From: Streptomyces sclerotialus
GTDB taxonomy: Bacteria > Actinomycetota > Actinomycetes > Streptomycetales > Streptomycetaceae
Assembly (NCBI RefSeq): GCF_040907265.1
Contig: NZ_JBFOHP010000002.1
Span: forward strand, 2,752,501 to 2,816,500
Direction: 5' to 3'
DNA length: 64,000 nt
The position numbers were made by a program, and so were the translations under genes. Shown piece after piece: positions 36,573 through 44,226 of the stretch (the first letter of the stretch is position 1; every line of letters begins with the position of its first letter). The notes beneath the pieces are model-generated. The model worked only from the letters and a program-made list of their open reading frames with translations, did no database searches and was not told the origin of the DNA.

Positions 36573-37529
36573 GTGCTCGTACTCGTCGCTCCCGGCCAAG
36601 GCGCTCAGACGCCCGGCTTCCTGACCCCCTGGCTCGACCTTCCCGGTGTCGAGGACCGGCTCCGTGCCTGGTCCGACGCCATCGGCCTCGACCTGGTCCA
36701 CTACGGCACGCAGGCGGACGCGGAGGAGATCCGCGACACCGCCGTCGCCCAGCCGCTGCTGGTCGCGTCAGCACTGATCTCCGCGCGGCAGCTGTTCACG
36801 TCGCCGGAGGACGTCGCGGCCCAGGTCGGCGCCGCCGCCGGCCACAGCGTCGGTGAACTGGCCGCCGCCGCCCTGACCGGCGTGCTGTCGGACGAGGCCG
36901 CGCTGGCCCTCGTGCGCAAGCGCGGCCTGGCCATGGCCGAGGCCGCGGCCGTCACCGAGACCGGCATGTCGGCCCTGCTGGGCGGCGAGCCGGAGACGGT
37001 GCTGCCGCACCTGGAGAAGCTGGGCCTGACCCCGGCGAACGTGAACGGCGCGGGCCAGATCGTGGCCGCCGGCACCGCCGAGCAGCTGGCCGCGCTGGCC
37101 GAGGACAAGCCGGAGGGCACCCGGCGGGTGGTCCCGCTGAAGGTGGCCGGCGCGTTCCACACGGCGCACATGGCCCCCGCGGTGTCCGCGCTGGAGGCCG
37201 CGGTGGCGGAGCTGTCCGCCGCCGATCCGCACACCCGGTACGTCTCGAACAAGGACGGCGCGGCCGTGGCCTCGGGCCAGGAGGTCGTGCAGCGGCTGGT
37301 GGGCCAGGTGGCCAACCCGGTGCGCTGGGACCTGTGCATGGAGACCTTCAAGGAGCTGGGCGTCACCGCGATGATCGAGGCGGCCCCCGGCGGGACCCTC
37401 GTCGGCCTGGCCAAGCGTGCGCTGCCGGGTGTGAAGACCCTCGCGCTGAAGACGCCGGAGGACCTCGACGCGGCCCGCGAGCTGATCGCCGAGCACGCTT
37501 CTCCCGCAGCCGAGAACTCGGCCGGATAA
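36573..37529 (+). CDS. fabD: Malonyl-CoA:ACP malonyltransferase
   Basis: A 318-residue enzyme that loads malonate onto ACP. The Ser92 nucleophile lies in GHSVGE; the catalytic His196 lies in AGAFHTAHM; VAPGQGAQTPGF is the family start and AVAQPLLVAS the oxyanion segment. The GTG at 36573 gives MLVLVAPGQG, collinear with the S. coelicolor enzyme and 8 nt from a GAGAGAG site; a GTG two codons earlier is possible. It is the first gene of fabD-fabH-acpP-fabF. Confidence 0.95.
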   Translation: MLVLVAPGQGAQTPGFLTPWLDLPGVEDRLRAWSDAIGLDLVHYGTQADAEEIRDTAVAQPLLVASALISARQLFTSPEDVAAQVGAAAGHSVGELAAAALTGVLSDEAALALVRKRGLAMAEAAAVTETGMSALLGGEPETVLPHLEKLGLTPANVNGAGQIVAAGTAEQLAALAEDKPEGTRRVVPLKVAGAFHTAHMAPAVSALEAAVAELSAADPHTRYVSNKDGAAVASGQEVVQRLVGQVANPVRWDLCMETFKELGVTAMIEAAPGGTLVGLAKRALPGVKTLALKTPEDLDAARELIAEHASPAAENSAG

Positions 37530-37543
37530 GGAGACCGAAGAGC

Positions 37544-38590
37544 ATGACCTCGAAGATCAAGCCCGCGCAGGGCGCCCCGTACGCGCGCATCATGGGTGTC
37601 GGCGGCTACCGCCCGACCCGGGTCGTGCCGAACGAGGAGATCCTCAAGTACATCGACTCCTCCGACGAATGGATCCGGTCGCGTTCGGGCATCGCCACCC
37701 GCCACTGGGCCGGCCCCGAGGAGACCGTCGCGGCGATGTCGGTGGAGGCGGCGGGCAAGGCGATCGCCGATGCCGGTCTCACCCCTGAGCAGATCGGCGG
37801 CGTGATCGTCTCGACGGTCTCGCACTTCAAGCAGACCCCGGCCGTGGCCACGGAGATCGCGCACCGCATCGGTGCCGGCAAGCCGGCCGCGTTCGACATC
37901 TCAGCGGGCTGCGCGGGCTTCGGATACGGCCTGACCCTGGCCAAGGGCATGGTCACCGAGGGCTCGGCCGAGTACGTGCTGGTCATCGGCGTGGAGCGGC
38001 TGTCGGACCTGACCGACCTGGAGGACCGCGCGACGGCGTTCCTCTTCGGTGACGGCGCGGGCGCCGTGGTCGTGGGCCCGGCGCAGGAACCGGCCATCGG
38101 CCCGACGGTCTGGGGCTCGGAGGGCGACAAGTCCGAGACCATCAAGCAGACCCTGAGCTGGGACGTCTACCGCCGCACCCCGGTGCCCGGCGGCGACGGC
38201 CCCGGCGACCAGCTGGCCCTGGACGAGATCCGCTACCCGGCGATCACCCAGGAGGGCCAGGCGGTCTTCCGCTGGGCCGTCTTCGAGATGGCCAAGGTCG
38301 CCCAGGAGGCCCTGGACGTGGCCGGCGTCAGCCCCGAGGACCTGGACGTCTTCATCCCGCACCAGGCCAACATGCGGATCATCGACTCGATGGTGAAGAC
38401 GCTCAAGCTGCCCGAGTCGGTCACGGTCGCCCGTGACGTGGAGACCACCGGCAACACCTCGGCCGCCTCGATCCCGCTCGCGATGGAGCGGCTGCTGGCG
38501 ACCGGTCAGGCCAAGAGCGGCGACACCGCGCTCGTCATCGGGTTCGGGGCGGGTCTCGTGTACGCCGCCACGGTCGTTACTCTCCCCTAG
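37544..38590 (+). CDS. fabH: 3-oxoacyl-ACP synthase III
   Basis: A 348-residue initiating condensing enzyme that joins an acyl-CoA starter to malonyl-ACP. The triad is Cys123 in SAGCAGFG, His273 in FIPHQANMR and Asn304 in TTGNTSAAS. Streptomycete FabH accepts branched starters, giving the iso/anteiso lipids of this group. AAGGAG lies upstream of the ATG, 14 bp after fabD. It sets chain-initiation rate and starter choice. Confidence 0.96.
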   Translation: MTSKIKPAQGAPYARIMGVGGYRPTRVVPNEEILKYIDSSDEWIRSRSGIATRHWAGPEETVAAMSVEAAGKAIADAGLTPEQIGGVIVSTVSHFKQTPAVATEIAHRIGAGKPAAFDISAGCAGFGYGLTLAKGMVTEGSAEYVLVIGVERLSDLTDLEDRATAFLFGDGAGAVVVGPAQEPAIGPTVWGSEGDKSETIKQTLSWDVYRRTPVPGGDGPGDQLALDEIRYPAITQEGQAVFRWAVFEMAKVAQEALDVAGVSPEDLDVFIPHQANMRIIDSMVKTLKLPESVTVARDVETTGNTSAASIPLAMERLLATGQAKSGDTALVIGFGAGLVYAATVVTLP

Positions 38591-38693
38591 GCAAGATCTA
38601 CGCAGCGCCGTCGTCCTCGGACGTTCCGACCGCTGTACGGAACTTCACCGCAAAGCAACAGTTTCACTCGAAAAACACCGAAGGAGCGCCATC

Positions 38694-38942
38694 ATGGCCG
38701 CCACTCAGGACGAGATCGTCAAGGGTCTCGCGGAGATCGTCAACGAAATCGCCGGCATCCCCGTTGAGGACGTCCAGCTGGACAAGTCCTTCACCGATGA
38801 CCTGGACGTCGACTCGCTGTCCATGGTCGAGGTCGTCGTCGCCGCCGAGGAGCGCTTCGACGTCAAGATCCCCGACGACGACGTCAAGAACCTCAAGACG
38901 GTCGGCGACGCCACCAAGTACATCCTCGAGCACCAGGGCTGA
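38694..38942 (+). CDS. acpP: Acyl carrier protein
   Basis: An 82-residue acidic four-helix carrier. The phosphopantetheine site is Ser41 in DDLDVDSLSMVE. The length and lack of ketosynthase clustering mark it as the primary-metabolism ACP, not a polyketide ACP. AAGGAG lies 9 nt before the ATG. The 103-bp gap after fabH is AT-richer and may hold an extra promoter to boost ACP. It carries the growing chain between FabD, FabH and FabF. Confidence 0.97.
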   Translation: MAATQDEIVKGLAEIVNEIAGIPVEDVQLDKSFTDDLDVDSLSMVEVVVAAEERFDVKIPDDDVKNLKTVGDATKYILEHQG

Positions 38943-39018
38943 CCCAGCCCCGCATGTCGCCACCCCGCGGTGGCGCCGTCGATTCTCGACCCCTCTACCT
39001 GTGGAGACAAGAATTCCC

Positions 39019-40299
39019 GTGAACGCGACCAATCGCACCGTGGTCGTCACCGGTATCGGCGCAACCACACCGCTGGGTGGCGACACCGCTTCGACCTGGG
39101 AAGGTCTGCTGGCGGGCCGCTCCGGCGTACGGCCCCTGGAAGACGAGCGCTTCGCCGACCTGCCCGTCCGGATGGCCGCCACCGCGGCCGTCGACCCGGG
39201 CGAGGTCCTGCCCCGCCCCGTCGCCCGCAAGCTGGACCGCTCGGCGCAGTTCGCGCTGATCGCCGCCCGTGAGGCGTGGGCCGACGCGGGCTTCACCGGT
39301 CCGGCCGGCGAGGACACCGCCGAGGACGGCTCGGCCGTCGTCACGCCCGAGCGTCTGGGCACCGTGATCGCCTCCGGCATCGGCGGCGTGACCACCCTGC
39401 TCGACCAGTACGACGTGCTGAAGGAGAAGGGCGTACGCCGCGTCTCCCCGCACACCGTGCCCATGCTCATGCCCAACAGCCCGTCCGCCAACGTCGGCCT
39501 GGAGGTCGGCGCGCAGGCGGGCGTGCACACCCCGGTGAGCGCCTGCGCCTCGGGTGCCGAGGCCATCGGGTACGCCGTCGAGATGATCCGCACCGGCCGT
39601 GCCGACGTGGTCATCGCGGGCGGTACGGAGGCGGCGATCCACCCGCTGCCCCTCGTCGCCTTCGCGAACATGATGGCGATGTCGAAGAACAACGACGAGC
39701 CGACGAAGGCCTCGCGCCCGTACGACACCGCCCGGGACGGCTTCGTCCTCGGTGAGGGTGCCGGCGTGGTCGTCCTGGAGTCGGCCGAGCACGCCGCCAA
39801 GCGCGGTGCCCGCGTGTACTGCGAGGCGCTGGGCCAGGGCCTGTCGGCGGACAGCCACCACATCGCGCAGCCCGAGCCGACCGGCCGCGGCATCGCGGCG
39901 GCCGTCCAGAACCTGCTGGACGACACCGACCTCAAGCCGGCCGAGCTGGTGCACCTGAACGCGCACGCCACGTCCACGCCGCTGGGTGACATCGCCGAGA
40001 TCAAGGCGCTGCGCCGGGTCCTGGGCGACGAGGTCGACCACATCGCGATCTCCGCGACGAAGTCGATGACCGGCCACCTGCTGGGCGGCGCGGGCGGCAT
40101 CGAGACCGTCGCGACGGTCCTGTCGCTGTACCACCGCCAGGCTCCGCCGACCATCAACGTCGACAACCTCGACGCGGAGATCGACGCGGACATCGTGCGC
40201 GACGAGCCGCGGCAGCTGCCGGAGGGCACGATCGCCGCGGTCAACAACTCGTTCGGCTTCGGCGGCCACAACGTGGTCCTGGCGTTCCGTACGGTCTGA
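39019..40299 (+). CDS. fabF: 3-oxoacyl-ACP synthase II
   Basis: A 426-residue elongating ketosynthase. The nucleophile is Cys176 in VSACASGAEA; the His pair lies in NAHATSTPLGD and KSMTGHLLGG; the C-terminus is FGFGGHNVVL. The GTG start has GGAGACAAG upstream. It ends the fab operon with a perfect terminator. The protein elongates acyl-ACPs with malonyl-ACP. Confidence 0.96.
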   Translation: MNATNRTVVVTGIGATTPLGGDTASTWEGLLAGRSGVRPLEDERFADLPVRMAATAAVDPGEVLPRPVARKLDRSAQFALIAAREAWADAGFTGPAGEDTAEDGSAVVTPERLGTVIASGIGGVTTLLDQYDVLKEKGVRRVSPHTVPMLMPNSPSANVGLEVGAQAGVHTPVSACASGAEAIGYAVEMIRTGRADVVIAGGTEAAIHPLPLVAFANMMAMSKNNDEPTKASRPYDTARDGFVLGEGAGVVVLESAEHAAKRGARVYCEALGQGLSADSHHIAQPEPTGRGIAAAVQNLLDDTDLKPAELVHLNAHATSTPLGDIAEIKALRRVLGDEVDHIAISATKSMTGHLLGGAGGIETVATVLSLYHRQAPPTINVDNLDAEIDADIVRDEPRQLPEGTIAAVNNSFGFGGHNVVLAFRTV

Positions 40300-40328
40300 T
40301 ACGCGCGTCGTACGTGAGTCGTACATGA

Positions 40329-40365
40329 CGAGGCCCGCCCCGGATGTCCTCCGGGGCGGGCCTCG
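40329..40365. terminator. Terminator of the fab operon
   Basis: Perfect 16-bp arms CGAGGCCCGCCCCGGA and TCCGGGGCGGGCCTCG with a 5-nt loop, 30 bp after the fabF stop. It also lies behind the opposing oxidoreductase gene and can act for both strands. Confidence 0.9.
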
Positions 40366-40388
40366 CCGCGTCCGCCGTGGCCCGGGTC

Positions 40389-41267
40389 CTACTTCTCCTC
40401 GAAGCTCGCGAAGTACGACGCGGCCATGTCCTCGTCGCCGTGGCCCTGCTCCGTCGCGCGGCGGAAGCGTTCCGCGCCCGCGGCCACCACGTCCAGCCGG
40501 ACACCGGCCGCCTCGCCGGCCTCGACGATGAGCCGGGCGTCCTTCTCGGCCGTACGGGTCCGGAAGCTGGGCGCGAGGTCGCCCTCCTGCAGCGCCTGTG
40601 TCTTGGCGCGCAGATAGCCCATGTCGAGCGGGCCGCCCGCGACGGCGTCCAGGAACTCCTGCGGGGCGACGCCGAGGCCCTTGGCGAGGGCCATGGCCTC
40701 CGCTGCGCCGTGGGTGACGGTGAGCACCCAGCTGTTGAGGACGAGCTTCAGGCGGGTGGCGGCGCCCTCGTCGCCGTTCTCGCCGATCCAGGCCGTACGG
40801 CTGCCGATCGCTTCGAAGACGGGCGCGAGCAGCTCCCGTGCGGCGCCCGGCCCGGCCGCGAGCACGACGAGCTGTCCCGCCTCGGCGGGCTGCCTGGTGC
40901 CCAGGACGGGCGCGTCGACGAAGACCAGGCCGTGCTCCTGGGCGAAGCGCGCGAGCTCGCCGAGGGATGCGAGGCCGGCGGTGGTGCACTGGGCCCATAC
41001 CGTGCCGGGGCTCAGCGCCGTACCGGCGGCGCGCAGGGTCTCCAGGGCTGCCGGGCCGTCGTGCAGCATCGTCAGGACGACGTCGGCGCCGTCCACGGCC
41101 TCGGCGGGGGTGTCCGTGACGCGTGCGCCGTCCTCGGCGAGCGGTGCGGCCTTGGCGCGGGTGCGGTTCCACACCCGGACGTCCAGGCCCGCCCTGGCGA
41201 GGTTGCGGGCCATTGCCGCACCCATGATCCCGGTGCCGAGCACTGCCACTGAGGTGTTGTCAGCCAT
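40389..41267 (-). CDS. NAD(P)-dependent 3-hydroxyisobutyrate-dehydrogenase-like oxidoreductase
   Basis: A 292-residue beta-hydroxyacid dehydrogenase. The Rossmann motif is VLGTGIMGAAMARNLARAG; substrate and catalytic segments are DAPVLGTRQPAEAGQL (with Thr in place of the usual Ser), and NSWVLTVTHGAAEAMALAKGLG, which lacks the catalytic Lys in the usual KxxxN pattern (here RLKLVLNSW). This subgroup includes imine reductases and glyoxylate reductases. TACGGT lies 7 nt before the ATG and no ribosome site is seen. The promoter has a 19-bp spacer and a dyad like that of the MerR gene 8 kb away. Confidence 0.88.
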   Translation of the reverse strand: MADNTSVAVLGTGIMGAAMARNLARAGLDVRVWNRTRAKAAPLAEDGARVTDTPAEAVDGADVVLTMLHDGPAALETLRAAGTALSPGTVWAQCTTAGLASLGELARFAQEHGLVFVDAPVLGTRQPAEAGQLVVLAAGPGAARELLAPVFEAIGSRTAWIGENGDEGAATRLKLVLNSWVLTVTHGAAEAMALAKGLGVAPQEFLDAVAGGPLDMGYLRAKTQALQEGDLAPSFRTRTAEKDARLIVEAGEAAGVRLDVVAAGAERFRRATEQGHGDEDMAASYFASFEEK

Positions 41268-41274
41268 ACCCCGC

Positions 41275-41305
41275 ACCGTAGGCGTTGGAGTGCGCTCGAA
41301 CCCAA
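41275..41305 (-). promoter_or_regulatory. Second MerR-type promoter, leaderless
   Basis: Read on the minus strand: -35 TTGGGT (41305-41300), a 19-bp spacer (41299-41281) containing GAGCGCACTCCA, and -10 TACGGT (41280-41275), then 7 nt to the ATG. The core matches GAGTGCACTCCA in the promoter at 33456-33486 except for one base, at the same distance from the -10. Confidence 0.6.
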
Positions 41306-41331
41306 CGACGCGCGCCCCGGCCGGGCGGCGG

Positions 41332-41826
41332 TCAGACGACCTGATGCAGCCAGCGCACCGGGGCGCCCTCACCGGCGTACCGGAAGGGCTCCAACTCGTC
41401 GTCCCAGGGCTTGCCGAGGAGCTTGGCGACCTCGGCCTCCAGGTCGGTCTCGCCGCGCGCGGAGCGGGCCAGCGCGGCCCGCAGCCGGTCCTCGGGAATC
41501 AGGATGTCGCCGTGGATTCCCGTGACGGCGTGGAAGATGCCCAGGTCGGGGGTGGAGCTGTAGCGCTCGCCCTCGGCGGCCGCGCACGGCTCGGCGGTCA
41601 CCTCGAAACGCAGGAGGTGCCAGCCGCGCAGCGCGGAGGCCAGTTTGGAGGCCGTGCCGGACTCGCCCTGCCAGGAGAACTCGGCGCGCCAGGTGCCGGG
41701 TGAGGCGGGCTGGCGGATCCAGTCGAGATTGACGCGCACGCCGAGGACGCCCGCGACGGCCCATTCGACGTGCGGGCACAGCGCGCGCGGAGCGGAGTGG
41801 ACGTACAGAACTCCACGTGTCGTCAC
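41332..41826 (-). CDS. DUF3145 family protein
   Basis: A 164-residue soluble protein beginning at GTG after GGAGG (4 nt spacing), giving TTRGVLYVHSAPRALCPHVEWAVAGVLG. It includes SPGTWRAEFSWQGESGTASKLASALRGW and ends YAGEGAPVRWLHQVV. The length equals that of the family, which is restricted to actinobacteria. The function is unknown. A longer frame upstream to 41919 lacks similarity. It is 64 bp downstream of the oxidoreductase gene's start region on the same strand, but likely has its own promoter. Confidence 0.85.
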   Translation of the reverse strand: MTTRGVLYVHSAPRALCPHVEWAVAGVLGVRVNLDWIRQPASPGTWRAEFSWQGESGTASKLASALRGWHLLRFEVTAEPCAAAEGERYSSTPDLGIFHAVTGIHGDILIPEDRLRAALARSARGETDLEAEVAKLLGKPWDDELEPFRYAGEGAPVRWLHQVV

Positions 41827-41964
41827 CGGGACCTCCAGTACGGTTCGAGGTTCGCCTTCCCCAGCGGCCTCGTGCCCGTTCCGGTCGCGGCCGGGACAGC
41901 TGCTGACATTCTGCCCCAATGATCACTTCGGCACCAGCACGCGAGGTTACCTACAGTAAACACC

Positions 41965-42084
41965 ATGGGGCTCAATTCGCCACAAAAGGGACAGGAAATG
42001 ACGTGTTGTAATTTGTTCGTACGGAGTGCGCTACTCCTTCGGGTCGCCGCCCGACGGCCACGGGGCAAAGCTACCGCGCTGTGA
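41965..42084 (+). CDS. Candidate small leaderless ORF, 39 residues
   Basis: This ATG frame of 39 codons lies in the 325-bp gap between DUF3145 and the SGNH gene. TACAGT (41952-41957) is exactly 7 nt upstream of the ATG, the geometry of the leaderless genes in this window. Codons early in the frame are unusually AT-rich for coding sequence here (for example AAT, CAA, TTG), which argues against it. The encoded peptide begins MGLNSPQKGQEM, contains CC at 15-16, and ends basic. The -10 box may instead serve the SGNH gene. Confidence 0.3.
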   Translation: MGLNSPQKGQEMTCCNLFVRSALLLRVAARRPRGKATAL

Positions 42085-42151
42085 CCGCCGAGAGGTGACG
42101 TACCGTCGCTCACGGAAGAGATATCACTCGCACGTCGGAGGGGGACAGGGG

Positions 42152-43075
42152 ATGGCAAAGATCGACTGGGCCGCCGGACGCCCCCGCCGGCGGCCGGTAA
42201 CACTGCCGGCGGCGCTCGCGGCGGCGCTGCTCCTCACCGTCCCGGCCTGCGGTTCCGGCTCCGGCGGCGACAACTCCCCAGGCGCGCACGGGCGCACGGA
42301 ACCGGCCAGTCCGCGCCCGTCCCCCACACCGGTTTGGGACACCCGTCCGGACTCCGTGGCCGCGCTCGGTGACTCGATAACGGCCGGGTTCGACGCCTGC
42401 GGGCTGCTCGCCGACTGCACAGCCGCCTCATGGGCCACCGGCACCGACCCCGCCGTGCACAGCCTGGCGAGCCGCCTGGTCACGAAACAGTCCGGGCACA
42501 CCTGGAACTTCGCGCGCACCGGAGCGCTCATGAACGATCTGCCGCGCCAGATCGACCGAGCGGTTCCGCACAAACCCGAACTCGTCACGATCCTGGTGGG
42601 GGCCAACGACGCCTGCCGCAACAACGCCTCCGCCATGACGTCGACGGCCGAATTCCGCACCGGTTTCCGGACGTCCCTGAAGAAGCTGCGCCAGGCACTG
42701 CCCAGGACCCAGGTCTACGTCGCCGCGGTGCCCGATCTGCTGCGGCTGTGGTCGGAAGGCAGACGGAACCCGGTGGGCAAGCAGGTGTGGAAGCTCGGGA
42801 TCTGCCAGTCGATGCTGCGCGACGCCGACGACGTCTCGCCCGCCGCTGACGACCGCAGGGCAGCGGTGCGGGACCAGGTGGTGGCGTACAACGAGGCACT
42901 GCGCGAGGAGTGCGCGAAGGACCGCCGCTGCCGGTTCGACCAGGCGGTTTTCGACTACCGCTTCACCGGCAGGGAGTTGAGCGAGTGGGACTGGTTCCAC
43001 CCCAGCAAACGCGGGCAGCGGCAGCTGGCCGAGATGGCCTACCGCACCGTCACCCGCCCCGGAGGCGGGGGCTGA
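42152..43075 (+). CDS. SGNH/GDSL-family lipase-esterase, lipoprotein-like
   Basis: A 307-residue exported hydrolase. A signal peptide (about 10-36, ALAAALLLTVPAC) ends in a near-lipobox with Cys, so it is probably lipid-anchored. After a Pro/Ser linker, block I is GDSITAG with the nucleophile Ser, block III is GANDACRNN, and block V is DWFHPSKRGQ with Asp and His. The family cleaves lipids or acetyl groups on carbohydrates; a cell-wall or lipid substrate outside the cell is inferred. GGAGGGGGA precedes the ATG. Confidence 0.9.
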   Translation: MAKIDWAAGRPRRRPVTLPAALAAALLLTVPACGSGSGGDNSPGAHGRTEPASPRPSPTPVWDTRPDSVAALGDSITAGFDACGLLADCTAASWATGTDPAVHSLASRLVTKQSGHTWNFARTGALMNDLPRQIDRAVPHKPELVTILVGANDACRNNASAMTSTAEFRTGFRTSLKKLRQALPRTQVYVAAVPDLLRLWSEGRRNPVGKQVWKLGICQSMLRDADDVSPAADDRRAAVRDQVVAYNEALREECAKDRRCRFDQAVFDYRFTGRELSEWDWFHPSKRGQRQLAEMAYRTVTRPGGGG

Positions 43076-43116
43076 CCCGGCACGGTGGCGGTTCCGCGCG
43101 GGCATAGGGTCGGCGT

Positions 43117-44164
43117 ATGAGCGCGACGCACGCCGCCGGAGAGCCCTTCGGCACCTTGAAAAACGGCAGTATCGTCCACCGCTGGACACTCGAAGCAGGC
43201 GCAGTCCGGGTACGGATCCTGACGTACGGCGGCATCGTGCAGAGCATCGAGACCCCGGACCGGGACGGCCGGCGGGGCGAGATCGCCCTCGGGTTCCCCG
43301 ACGTCGCCGGGTACCAGGCGCACGGCGAGTCGTACTTCGGAGCGCTGGTCGGGCGGTACGCGGGCCGCATCGGGGGCGCCGCCTTCACCCTCGACGGGGA
43401 GCGGTACGCGCTGCCCGCCAACGACGGCCCGAACTGTCTGCACGGCGGGGCCGCGAACTTCTCCACGGCCCTGTGGGACGCCGCGCCCTGCCCGGACGGG
43501 GTGGAGCTGCGGCGGGTCTCCCCGGACGGCGAGGAGGGCTTCCCCGGCGCCCTGGACGTCCGCGTCCGGTACACCCTCTCCCCGGCCGGCGAGCTCACCT
43601 GCGACTACCGCGCCACCACGGACGCGCCGACGGTCCTCAACCTCACCAACCACACGTACTTCGACCTCAGCGGGGACGGCAGCGGCGGCGCGGAGACCCA
43701 CCGGCTCCGGATGGACGCCGGTCACTACCTCCCGGTGGACCCGACGGGCATCCCCGCCGGCCCCCCCGGCCCCGGTGGCGGGCACCCGCTTCGACTTCCG
43801 GGCCCGCCGCACAGTAGGACGCGGCTACGACCACACGTTCGTGGTCGGCGACGGCTCCGGGACGATCGGCGCACCCTCCGAGGAGGCGCCCGCGCCGCGT
43901 CCGGTGGCCGAGCTGAGCGACCCCGCCTCCGGGCGCGCCGTACGGCTGTCGACCACCGAGCCCGGCATCCAGCTCTACACCGCCGAACACCTGGACGGTA
44001 CGTATACGGGCACCACCGGCCGCCCCTACCTGGCGGGCGCCGGCCTCGCCCTGGAGACGCAGCACTTCCCCGACTCGCCCAACCGGCCGGACTTCCCCGG
44101 TACGGTGCTGCGCCCGGGGCAGGTCTTCCGGTCGCGGACGGTGTGGGCGTTCTCGGCGGAGTGA
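43117..44164 (+). pseudogene. galM: Aldose 1-epimerase with a one-base frameshift
   Basis: Codons 1-215 encode the N-terminal two thirds of an aldose epimerase (VRILTYGGIVQSIETPDR, GRYAGRI, GPNCLHGG, NHTYFDLSG with the catalytic His). After PVDPTGIPAG the frame is lost at a run of seven C at 43761-43767. The right frame resumes at about 43768 as APVAGTRFDFR and ends AGLALETQHFPDSPN (catalytic Glu) to the stop at 44164. One C fewer would give an intact protein of about 348 residues. Either a real +1 slip or a sequencing error in the C run fits. TAGGGT lies 6 nt before the ATG. Confidence 0.85.
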
Positions 44165-44226
44165 CGGCCGGGGCGGCGGCCGGTCGCCCTCTACCGGCAC
44201 ACGGGACGGGCGGCTTTACTCGCCCC

